Part shown: piece after piece, positions 20,953-29,447 of the stretch
Layout: the number at the start of each line of letters is the position of its first letter
Position numbering within the stretch: the first letter of the stretch is position 1
Assembly: GCA_037447605.1 (NCBI GenBank)
Contig: CM074822.1
Coordinates: 991,418 to 1,020,954, forward strand
Length of the DNA: 29,537 bases
Direction: 5' to 3'
From: Zygnema circumcarinatum
Taxonomy: Eukaryota; Streptophyta; Zygnematophyceae; Zygnematales; Zygnemataceae
Made by a program: the position numbers and the translations under genes
The notes under the pieces: generated by a model
Seen by the model: the letters and a program-made list of their open reading frames with translations, nothing else
Database searches by the model: none
What the model was told of the DNA's origin: nothing

Positions 20953-22745
20953 ATGGCGTCTTCTGCCAGAGCTCCCTTCTTTAGAGGGGCCAGAGCTTAT
21001 GTGGCGGAAGGAAAAAATTCTCCCTCTCCTCTATTAATTCGAACTCAGCGCTTTGCCATTGGGGCACCACTTGAATGCAGGAAGGCTGGGAGCTTCTCCT
21101 CTGTTTTGAGGCCACGTGTCAGTATGAGAGAGCCTCTAAGATCATGTTCTTCTGACAGAGTCTCTAAAACATCTGAGGTGCATCCTCCGCTTTTCTTCTT
21201 GAGGCAAGCAAAAAAACTGAAAAACAAGAGAAAAATATGCATTTCTGGCCTGCTTCTTAATTTTAGGAGTCGCTAAACTGGAGAGAAAGTAAAGGGATGA
21301 TGATAAAGACGATGTTTTCTTTCAGTACGAATCTATGTTTAGCTTAATGTAAAGGATAATTTCTTAACCTAGAGCTTCGCTATTCTGTTTGTGAAGTAGG
21401 CCCAAAATTGGAATGCTGAAGATTACCGACAAAACTGCAGCTTTGTGCCTAAATTAGGTCTTCCTGTGCTAGAACTTCTCGCGCCTCGTTCCGGTGAGTT
21501 TCCCTCATGACATATCTGTACTTAAAGCGAAAAATATGAATCATATCAATGACTTCATGAAGCTTCCATTGCTTGATATCCAAAATCATTTCAAGTTCTG
21601 CTACGGGCCGACATGAGTAGGAGAGCGAGAAGCTCCGAATTGAGTGACAGAGCGATTCTTATATATGGAATCGTGAATATTTGAGTTGTATAATTAGAGG
21701 TTGATGAATAGAGACATGTAGAACTAAAGCCGTCTAACAAATGAGTATCTTCATTTTCCCATAGTCTTTTCTGCTCCCTAAAATCGAGCCAAAGGGATGA
21801 GACCTGCAGGCGAGCTTATCCTCGACCTCGGCTGCGGAGACGGAACTCTCACAAAGCTCGTTGTAGAAGCAGGGTGTGACGTGACAGCTATCGATTCCTC
21901 GGAAGCCATGATTCGCCTTGCTCGTTCAGAGGGTCTCAAAGCTTATCTCATGGATGCCCACCACTTAAGGTGGGCTGTTCAAACCCTAAATTTCCCTCTA
22001 TTTCAGATGCGCTTTTCAAGAAATCATTTTGAAAAAAACCCTAAAAACCCTCTCTTCCCTCAGTTATGCAGCGGAATTCGATGCAGTGTTCACGAATGCG
22101 GCGCTGCATTGGATGCGGAGAGACCCTCGAGCAGTTGTGAGAGGAGTTCGGAGAGCTCTGAAACCGGGAGGTCGGTTTGTGGGAGAGGCAGGAGGGTTTG
22201 GAAATGTGGCTGCTATTACGACGGCCCTTTTGGCTGTGCTTAAAGGGAGAGGCATCCATGGGCCCTCCCGCATTCCGTGGTTCTTTCCAACGGCGGAAGA
22301 GTACCGGTTTGTGTGCTCCATCATCAACTTTTTCAACCTCATTTCAGGGTGCCATGTTCTATGCTACAGTGTTAGGAGTCGTTAGGAAAGCGGAAGCTTG
22401 AAAAGCTCAAGATTTTGAATGGTCGTTCTAAGCAAAGTCTATGCTAACTCACATGCATGCATGCATGCCATGCATGTGAAAAACAGAGAAATCTTACAAG
22501 AAGAGGGCTTCCTTGTGGAGACCATAGAGCTCATCCCTCGCCCTACGGAGCTGCCGGCGGGCATTGCCAACTGGATGGAGAATTTCTGCGACTCCTTCTT
22601 TGAGGGGATGAGGGAGGGAGAGAGGAGAGCCGCCATGGAGGAGGCGGAGGAGATTCTCCGCCCTTCTCTCTGCGACCGGGGGGGGAAGTGGACCGCCGAC
22701 TATGTCCGCCTACGCTTCAGGGCGGCGCTGGTTGCAAACTTTTAA
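20953..22745 (+). CDS. Class I SAM-dependent methyltransferase, probably organelle-targeted, five exons
   Basis: Exons are 20953-21177, 21400-21493, 21810-21969, 22064-22306 and 22487-22745 (TAA); all phases join. The product is 326 residues. Residues 1 to about 75 are Ser/Arg/Ala-rich and poor in acidic residues (MASSARAPFFRGARAYV..), like a chloroplast or mitochondrial transit peptide; the catalytic domain starts at QNWNAEDYRQNCSFVP. Motif I, LILDLGCGDGTLT (about 109-121), binds S-adenosylmethionine. VTAIDSSEAMI fits the acidic end of strand 2, FDAVFTNAALHWM motif IV, and RALKPGGRFVGE motif V. The tail EEGFLVETIELIPRPTELP is typical of trans-aconitate/biotin-type small-molecule methyltransferases. 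The substrate cannot be told. The ATG at 20953 was chosen because the upstream frame is CT-repeat sequence. Confidence 0.88.
22450..22478. repeat. CATGCATG palindromic repeat in methyltransferase intron 4
   Basis: 29 bp of tandem CATG/GCAT that is almost its own reverse complement, lying 8 bp before the last acceptor. It holds several CATGCA words, the core of plant RY elements, but it is intronic. Confidence 0.75.
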
Positions 22746-23050
22746 CCAAAGTTTAAAACTTGCAAAAACTGGCAAACTTTGCAATCTGGAAGAACATGCA
22801 AAACCAGAAATTGGGGGTTTTTTTTTTTCTTTTTTTAGGGTAATGTTTCAGGGTTAGGGGCAGGGTTCAGGATTAGGGTGAGGGTAATGCTGTAGGTGTA
22901 GGGTTTAGAATTAGGTTAGGGTCAGGGTTAGGGTTAGAAATTTGTGTGAGAAATACATGACATGACAATATATGACACCAAATTTCCTTTTGGGTGTGCA
23001 GGCTGTTCCATGATTCGCAGTTCCTGTGACATGTCACGTCCTTGTCCACG
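22746..23050. other. 3' flank of the methyltransferase gene
   Basis: AT-rich 3' flank with a T-run at 22816-22836, followed by the telomere-like repeat listed next. No gene is seen. Confidence 0.55.
22838..22938. repeat. Degenerate telomere-like (TTAGGG/TTTAGGG) repeat
   Basis: About 100 bp of GTTAGGG, GATTAGGG, GTTCAGG, GGTGTAGGGTTTAG and GGGTCAGGGTTAGGGTTAG words. Plant telomeres are usually TTTAGGG. This is a short, decayed interstitial tract. Confidence 0.7.
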
Positions 23051-23076
23051 TGTCATCATCCCATTGTTGGAGATTC

Positions 23077-23155
23077 TAGGTCGGTGGATTATTTGGTACC
23101 GTAGGTCGGTGCGCAGCTGCCATAGGTCGGTGGTGCCTGTACTGTAGGTCGTGAC
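23077..23155. repeat. Four-copy TAGGTCGGTG array
   Basis: The 10-mer TAGGTCGGTG starts at 23077, 23102 and 23123, with a one-base-shorter copy (TAGGTCGTG) at 23145. Spacings are 25, 21 and 22 bp, near two helical turns, and the sequence between copies is unrelated. It looks like a binding-site array. Confidence 0.65.
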
Positions 23156-23272
23156 AGCGCGTGACGCGAGACGCAAAAAAATGATAAGGTGCGACGTGAC
23201 GTGACGAAAGTGACGTGACGTCTGTGACATGACATGACGTGACGTGACGTGACCTTTTCGCACGTGCGAAAA
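23155..23272. promoter_or_regulatory. TGACG array ending in an 18-bp G-box palindrome
   Basis: From 23155 the sequence is dominated by TGACG and GACGTG words, many as head-to-tail TGACGTGACG units, with two TGACAT variants. It ends with TTTTCGCACGTGCGAAAA at 23255-23272, a perfect palindrome centred on CACGTG. TGACG is the core of as-1/TGA-type bZIP sites. A regulatory role is inferred; no gene start is assigned nearby. TGACGTGACG recurs at about 23397-23406. Confidence 0.5.
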
Positions 23273-24072
23273 ATGCGAGGCTGGGTTCGGAAGAGTCACC
23301 AGTGACCGGGAGGGACGGCGAAGGGCCCACGAGGGTCCCCTCCGGTCATTTTTGGTCCCTCCAAGACGGCAGGACCGGCGCGCAGGGGCTCCGGTTGACG
23401 TGACGTGACAGTGTTGTCACTTTCACTTCATACTCGGCCTTGAGTAGATGTATGAGAGAAAGCGAGCCCCTTTTTGTGCAGTTTTAGAGCTTAGCTTTTG
23501 TGCTCACTAGAGCAGGAGGAGGGGGTCAGATTGGGGGTCTGGGAGGGGCTGGGAAAGCAGGCAGAGTTGGGCTCAGAGAGTCACTTTTCAGCGTGGCATT
23601 GCTCTACTTCAAGAGCTTGTAATTGTAATTGTAATTGTTGCTGGCTGAGTTATGAAAGGAGGTTTAGGCCGGTGGGTTTTTTTTCCTCCTACGTTTTTTC
23701 ATTTGCTGTGAGATCTTCGACAAGAAAGGTTTCCAGAGAGGCTTCAGTGAATCAGATCTTCACAGAGATGTCAAAGTATCGATGGAGCTGGCACCTCATC
23801 GACGGAGCACCTCTCCCCAAGAGCAATACCACTACCCTTGCCTTTCGCCATGACCTTCCTCCGCTCCCTCTCCTTCACTCTCACCCTCTCTCTCGTTCTT
23901 CCCTTTCGCCATGGCCTTCCTCCGCTCCCTCTCCTTCACTCTCGCCCCCTCTCTCACCCTCTCTCTTATTTTTCCCTTTCCCGCCACATGCTCTCCGTCC
24001 GTCGCCATTTGCTTAGTCGGCGGTCTTCGGGCATTTGAACTGGCAGGTCCCAGCATCAAAGAGTACCTCCTA
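23273..24072. other. Spacer with frames of unclear coding value
   Basis: A plus-strand frame 23498-24016 (172 codons) starts in unique sequence (..MSKYRWSWHLIDGAPLPKSN.. at about 23769) and runs into CT-rich repeats. No family is recognised. Three AATTGT units lie near 23620-23640. Confidence 0.4.
23841..23962. repeat. 61-bp tandem duplication
   Basis: Two copies starting CCTTTCGCCATG at 23841 and 23902, each continuing ..CCTTCCTCCGCTCCCTCTCC... They differ at a few positions (ATGACC versus ATGGCC). Both are CT-rich. Confidence 0.75.
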
Positions 24073-24224
24073 TTAAACTGGGAGAACTATATACCGCCCC
24101 CCTTTTCTGGTTATCCCGCCCCTGTTTTTTTGAAATCCGACCCTCCCATTTCGGCTATTCTGCCCCCCTCCCCCATTTTGGATACTTCAGGAGGAGATCG
24201 CCCCCCTGTTTTGAAAATTTCTTT

Positions 24225-24930
24225 CCCGCCCCTCCCGTCCTCTCCCTCCCCTCCCTCCCTCCCTCCCTCCCTCCCCTTCCCTCCCCTTCCCTCCCCTCCC
24301 TCCCTCCTCCCCTCCCTCCCTCCCTCCCCTTCCCTCCCCTCCCCTTCCCTCCCCTTCCTGCCCTCCTCCCGTCCTCTCCCCTCCTCCCTCCCTCCCTCCC
24401 TCCCTCCCCTCCCCTCCCCTCCCCTCCCCTGCCCACCCCTCCCCTCCCTCCCCTCCCTCCCTCCCCTTCCCTCCCCTCCCCTTCCCTCCTCCCCTCCCTC
24501 CCTCCCCTTCCCTCCTCCTCCCTCCCCTCCCTCCCTCCTCCCTCCTCCCTCCCTCCCTCCCTCCCTCCCTCCTTCCCTCCCCTCCCCTTCCTCCCCCTCC
24601 CCTCCCTCCCTCCCTCCTCCCTCCCCTCCCTCCCTCCCCTCCCCTTCCCTCCCCTCCCTCCTCCCTCCCTCCCTTCCCTCCCTCCCTCCCTCCCTCCCTC
24701 CCTCCTCCTTCCCTCCCCTCCCTCCCTCCTTCTCTCCCCTCCCCTCCCCTTCCCTCCCCTCCCCTCCCCTGCCCACCCCTCCCCCTCCCCTTCCCTCCCC
24801 TCCCCTCCCCTTCCCTCCTCCCTCCCTCCCCTTCCCTCCCCTCCCTCCTCCCTCCCCTCCCTTCTCTCCCCTCCCTCCCTCCCCACCCCTCCCCCTCCCT
24901 CCCCACCCCTCCTTCCCTTCTTCCCTCGGT
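24225..24930. repeat. CCCTCC-rich polypyrimidine tract inside the Mutator-like element
   Basis: About 700 bp of CCCT, CCCTCC and CCTTCC units with almost no purines on the + strand. It opens frames of 250-350 codons (Pro/Ser/Leu on +, Gly/Arg/Glu on -) that are not genes. Confidence 0.95.
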
Positions 24931-24947
24931 TTGCAATCTCCACACAA

Positions 24948-25151
24948 ATGACTGAGTATAAGACTCGCGATGAGCTTGTACAAGTCTTGACCAAGCACTA
25001 CAAGAAGGAAGGACTTCACATCAAGATCGACAAGCATAGCGATAGCCGCCGACTCTACCTGCAATGCTTTAGCGGGGGGACCTACGAGGACAGAGGTCTG
25101 GAAGAGAGTAGTAAGAAGAGGAATATCTCTCCTCTGCTCTCTCTCCTCTAG
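24948..25151 (+). pseudogene. Fragment resembling a FAR1/MULE N-terminal DNA-binding domain
   Basis: About 55 residues of non-repetitive coding-like sequence start at ATG 24948: YKTRDELVQVLTKHYKKEGL, then HSDSRRLYLQCFSGGTYEDR. This follows the pattern of the FAR1-type/MULE N-terminal domain (F-S-R-E-E-L, a helix, G-F-x-hydrophobic, R-S-D, L-x-C, G-G-x-Y). That domain family (WRKY-GCM1 fold) occurs in Mutator transposases and in the domesticated FAR1/FHY3 regulators. The frame then runs into CT repeats and stops, so the rest of the domain and any transposase are missing. It sits centrally in the element, supporting origin from a larger autonomous copy. Assignment is by eye. Confidence 0.5.
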
Positions 25152-25507
25152 TCTTTCTCTCCTCTACTCTTTCTCCTCTGCTCATTCTCTCTCTCTCCTT
25201 TGCTCTCCCCTGTGCTCTCTCCTCTAGTCTCTCTCTCCTTTGCTCTCACTCCTCTACTCACTCTCTCTCTCCCCTTTGCTCTCTCCTCTGCTCATTCTCA
25301 CTCTCCTTTGCTCTCTCCTCTAGTCTCTCTCTCCTCTACTCTCACTCCTCTGCTCTTTCTCTCTCCTCTATACTCTCTCTCCTCGGCTCTCGCTCCTTTG
25401 CTCTCTCTCTCTCTTCTCTCTCCTTTGCTCTCTCTCTCTCTTCTCGCTCCTTTGCTCTCTCCTGTAGTCTCTCTCCTCTGCTCGCACTCTGCTCTCACTC
25501 TCTCTCG

Positions 25508-25538
<31 letters not shown>

Positions 25539-25670
25539 CTCTGCTCTCTCTCCTCTAGTCTTTCTCTCCTCTACTCTCTCTCCTTTGCTCTCTCCTGTGC
25601 TCTCTACTCTAGTCTCTCTCTCCTTTGCTCTCACTCCTCTGCTCACTCTCTTTCTCTCCGTTACTCTCGC
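25130..25670. repeat. CTCTCC/CTTTGCTCT tract inside the Mutator-like element
   Basis: About 540 bp of repeated CTCTCTCCTCTGCTCT, CTCTCCTTTGCTCTC and CTCCTCTAGTCT variants, a higher-order repeat of roughly 15-25 bp units quite unlike the CCCTCC tract on the other side of the coding fragment. Confidence 0.92.
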
Positions 25671-25845
25671 TCTCGAACGTTGCGCTGATGTGTGAGAAGG
25701 AGAAAACGGGGGAATATCCAAAATGGGGGGGGGCGGGATATTTCAAAACAGGGGGCAGAATAGCCGAAATTGGAGGGTCGGATTTCAAAAAAACAGTGGC
25801 GGGATAACCAAAAAAGGGGGCGGTATATAGTTCTCCTTAAACTGG

Positions 25846-26608
25846 GAAAAAATCCATGTTTTTGTTGTGAGCCAAGTTCTCAATGGGAAAAATGTTGTAG
25901 CGCGGCGCACATTGCGGAGCAAGAGGATATTGAAATTGATACGATGACGCCTGCCTCATTGGTTGGAGGGGTGCCACGTGGGCGCCACGTGGCGCTCTTT
26001 CATTGGGTCAACGTGGCGTCGACTCCGGCTTCCGTCTGCGATTCAACCTGCTCGCACGTGCGAACGGTCTCGATCAATTTTTTTTTTCTTTCTTAATTAT
26101 TTAGAGCGTTAAAAAACGTCGGTTCGTTGGTTGCAAACTTCTCCGCTTCAGTTTGTGACTCCGAAGCTTCATCCGCTGAAGGAAAATGGATCCTTTGGTG
26201 ACGTCATAATCAGTTACCCACGCACCTCACGTCGACTGGCCTCTGTCACCTTACCGTACATATTTTTTGACTTCTTTTTCGTACAATTCGTACGGACAGT
26301 CCTCCCCTACAGTAGAAGTCAGGAAAACAATTTTTAGTAATACTGTAGAAAGATCTTCCGTTCGATTTTGACTTTTGACGTCCTCTGGATTGTCCCTTCA
26401 GCCACAACTCCTGAATTCCGCAGGAACGATTATAATTCGGATTCAAAAATATTTTTTTGGGTTAGGAAGGAGCTATTGCAGGCCATTGGGGGGCGCCTTT
26501 TTCTCATTGGATTGGGTCACTTTTTGGGTCAAATTAGGCCATCATTTCGGCTTATCTTAGGCATTTCGGGAGTTTATGTGATTCCAGAGAGGAGGCGAGA
26601 CGTTGGTC
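25846..26608. promoter_or_regulatory. Upstream region of the membrane-protein gene with G-boxes and a CRE-like site
   Basis: CACGTG at 25975 and 25986 (11 bp apart, about one helical turn) and at 26055 within CGCACGTGCG. The palindrome TGACGTCA lies at 26199-26206. A GTAC/CGTA patch follows at 26255-26305. The ATG of the next gene is at 26609. These are classic plant bZIP/bHLH sites; regulation of this gene is inferred from proximity. Confidence 0.45.
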
Positions 26609-26972
26609 ATGGTAGAAGCGATGAAAGATGAGTTCGGAATTTCTTATAAGGACGAGTTAGTACACCTGTCAGAGTCTGGTAAGTAAATTTTATCTTTTAA
26701 ATAGGAGTAATGCTCTCGTTTCATGTGCTCAAAAAGCGTAATTTGAGTTCGTTTCTCAATAATGAAGGAAGTTTGCTTACATCGGATGCGCACGGAGCAG
26801 CAGATTTCTCTCCATTTCAAAAATTCCCTGGCAGGCATGGACATGGATATGGAAATTTTTACCCTCCAAATTTCTTAGATTGCACATGCCTTACTTCACC
26901 TTTTTTATAATGTAAAGTGAGCCAGGGATGTGCATCCACCCCAAACCCTGGCTCTCGCTCTCTTTCTCCCTC

Positions 26973-27006
<34 letters not shown>

Positions 27007-29433
27007 ACTCTCTCACTTTCTTGCCTCCCGTCGCCCTCCCTCGCTGCCTTCTTTTCCTCCCTCACCTCCTTCTAACTCTCTCTGTCCTCCCCTCCCCTCT
27101 CTCTCACGCTCTTCCCCTCTCTCTTTCTATCTCGTGCCGTCTCCCTCCATCCTCGCCCACCTTTCTTCCCTCTCTCCTCTCCCTTTATTTCTCTCTGTTG
27201 TCCCCTCTTCTCTCTCTCCCACTTTCTCCTGCTTTATTTATTTTCATCCATATCTGGTTGCATTGCAGATGGCTACACTAGCATTGCCTACATGGCCAAG
27301 TACGTTCATCCTTCGCTCCATGGACTCACCCCCTTTCAAAAGCTCACCGAACTGCATAAGGTATGTTTAGATTGGATCAAACGAAGAGGGAGATTGCGAG
27401 TGAGGGAGAGGGGGGGAGAAGGGGAGAGTGTGGGAAGAAGGGGGAGAAGGGAGAGAGGGAGGTGGGTGGGGGAGGGGAAGAGTGTGGGGAAGGGCGGCTG
27501 GGGAGGAGGGGGGAGGGGGAGAGGGAGAGTGAGGGAGAGAGAGGGAGAGTGGGGAGCAGAGAGAGAGAAGGAGAGCGGGCAATATGGGGAGGTGAGGATG
27601 TGGCGGAGAAGAGGGAGAGGAACTGGAAGGGGAAGATGGGGTAGGAGTGATACGAGGATGGGATATGAGTGGGAGGAAGGGGGAAATTTGGAGAGAGGGA
27701 GGAGGGGGAGGTGGGGGAGAGGGATTGAGGGAGAAGGGTAGGGAGTGGGATCGAGGGTTTGGAAGAATGGGGAGATCAACATAAACGTATGGGTAGCCTT
27801 ATATCATCTGATGTAATTTTCATCCTGTAGCAGACTTCAAGAAAGGACAAGATAGAAGCGGAAGGGAGCAAGTACAAGGAGTAAAGTCAACTTGGCTTTT
27901 CTTCTTTTCTTTTCCTTTTCCTATGCTTCATAAAATGCTTCATTTCTCATTAAAGAAAGGTTAATGTAACTGGATGCAGATCTCCCCTCCTTTAGCGAAA
28001 TACAATGCTTCGGCACCTCTTGCAACCCTCGTCCAGTTTAGTGGGACTGCATTGAAATTAACATTTCAAAGATTAGATTTTTGGATCCTGTTCACCCTTC
28101 ACTGTGTGCTCGCCGTAATCTACCACGGAATCGGCAACAAAGCACGGGGGGGTCTCCCTATGGCTTCTGGATGGCCCAAAGTAAGTAACTATGTTTCCCA
28201 TTTTCTTCATGGAATCGTTAGCTTCTGTTTAGCTTGGTAGTGTTTGAGTGCGTATCTTTCGTTGTGAATATGTTCAGCGTGAGTCTAACTTCCCTTCATC
28301 CTTTGCTATTGCCTTTCAGTTTACTGAACCTTTCCCTGTTTTCTCCGTCAAAGTGGGGTTCTATGCTCATGCATCTTTCCCTGTTTTCTCCGTCAAGAGG
28401 GGTTCTATGCTCATGCATCCATGCTCATACTGACAGAATCACACATGAAAAAAAACCCATCCCTTCCTTATTCTAACCCCAATCCCCACCGCTGCAGCTT
28501 TGTCCAGCCCTTCTTCACTGAAACTCCTTCACATAGTGCAGGTGAGTGTTGAACTGATTGCCATCCCAGGTGCCCTTAACATCATCCTTCTCCCTTTCTA
28601 CTTCAACCACGCCTTCAAACGTTACCTCACACAGAGTGGCCATTGTGGGGGAGCCCTTGGCGGTCTTGGCGACTTTGTGACCATGCTTAGAGTTCATTTT
28701 GACGACCATGAATTTGGCGGAGCGGACATTGTTCGCCGCCAACTTTGCAAGTTCGCCGTCGCTCTCGCAACTCTTGCCTTTTCCATGCACCCCAGTTTCC
28801 GTGAGGACGGAGTGGACAAGTGGGGATGGTACTACTTGCTCGTCTACGACATTCTTTCGCGCAAACAAGTAACTAGCGAACCATGCTGTTGTTGGTCTCA
28901 TGCTCTTTGTAAGTTGTGGGTACATTGATTCGTGGGGGCGAGAGAGAGGGAGAGAGAACGAGAGAGAGACGAACGAGAGAGAGAGTGTGAGAGAGAGAGA
29001 ACGAGAGAGAGAGAACGAGAGAGAGTGAGAGAGAGAGAACGAGAGAGAGAACGAGAGAGAGAGTGAGAGAGAGAGAGAACGAGAGAGAGAACGATCGAGA
29101 GAGTGAGAGAGAGAGAGAACGAGAGAGAGAGAGAACGAGAGAGAGAACGAGAGAGAGAATGAGAGAGAGAGGGGGGGTCCTATTCATGTATTGTCTTCTG
29201 AAAGCTGGTATTCATGAGTTGGGTGGCTCGTAGGTGGAGGAATTGAGGAAATTGGCTTATCGTGAAGATGGGCAGCTCGCCTTCCGAGAGGTTCTCCTTT
29301 GGGCCTACCGCGGCGTGTGGGCCCAAGAATCAAAAGGATATCTGCACCCCAAAATCGCCGCCAACTTCACTCGCATCCTGTGGGAGATTCGAGCCCATCT
29401 GCAGGAGCTTTACAGACTGTCCAGTACCACATT
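26609..29433 (+). CDS. Uncharacterised multi-pass membrane protein, 3' end outside the window
   Basis: Exons are 26609-26678, 27269-27360, 27980-28180, 28542-28868 and 29234-29433, all GT-AG and phase-consistent; the last ends at donor GTACGT, so the gene continues beyond 29537. About 230 residues are visible. Exon 2 reads GYTSIAYMAKYVHPSLHGLT. Exon 3 has hydrophobic FWILFTLHCVLAVIYH. Exon 4 has LIAIPGALNIILLPFYFNHA, then FKRYLTQSG, LGDFVTMLRVHF and CKFAVALATLAF. Exon 5 is amphipathic (LLWAYRGVWAQESKGYLHPK). Hydrophobic segments followed by an Asn/Arg/Tyr-bearing FNHAFKRY motif and a helical C-terminal part recall bestrophin-type channels, but only loosely. The ATG at 26609 is the first in a frame reaching a good donor; an upstream exon is possible. 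Function is unknown. Confidence 0.7.
26945..27235. repeat. CT-rich tract in intron 1 of the membrane-protein gene
   Basis: CTCTCT and CCTCCC units interspersed with unique words, lying upstream of the exon 2 acceptor at 27268. Long Ser/Leu/Pro frames here are spurious. Confidence 0.85.
27375..27755. repeat. GA-rich tract in intron 2 of the membrane-protein gene
   Basis: GGGAGA/GAGAGG-type purine-rich repeat beginning just after the exon 2 donor. Its purine strand is the transcribed-sense strand, opposite in polarity to the tract in the preceding intron. Confidence 0.88.
28936..29176. repeat. GAGAGAAC-type compound microsatellite in intron 4 of the membrane-protein gene
   Basis: (GA)n interrupted at fairly regular intervals by AACGAGAGAG or GTGAGAGAG units, a second-level repeat built on the GA dinucleotide. 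Confidence 0.92.
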
Positions 29434-29447
29434 GTACGTTTCTCAAC

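Larger units (their letters stand above)
24082..25836. mobile_element. Mutator-like element with CT-rich interior
   Basis: The termini are inverted repeats. The left end is GAGAACTATATACCGCCCCC and the right end reads the same on the other strand, preceded by one extra G. About 86 bp match closely (24082-24168 versus 25751-25836), with weaker similarity for 60-70 bp further in. The 9-bp direct repeat TTAAACTGG lies at 24073-24081 and 25837-25845. If the extra G is placed in the element, the duplication is 8 bp. Inside are a roughly 700-bp CCCTCC tract, a FAR1-like coding fragment and a roughly 540-bp CTCTCC tract. The long inverted repeats, the 9-bp site and a MULE-type domain fit a Mutator-like element. 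No transposase catalytic core is present, so it is non-autonomous. Confidence 0.85.

Noticed and set aside
24111-25064. Minus-strand frame of 317 codons, Gly/Arg/Glu-rich, and overlapping plus-strand 346-codon Pro/Ser/Leu frame
   Set aside because: Both follow from the CCCTCC repeat, which lacks stop codons in several frames on both strands. No domain and no non-repetitive core apart from the FAR1-like fragment, which is in another frame.
27831-27880. Candidate extra exon (CAGACTTCAAGAAAGG..) in the membrane-protein gene
   Set aside because: It has splice-like ends but leaves phase 2, while the next exon needs phase 0; exon 27269-27360 joins 27980-28180 directly in frame.
28936-29176. Regularly spaced GAGAGAAC units resembling a CRISPR array
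   Set aside because: Units are about 8-14 bp with no unique spacers, in a eukaryotic intron; a compound microsatellite.
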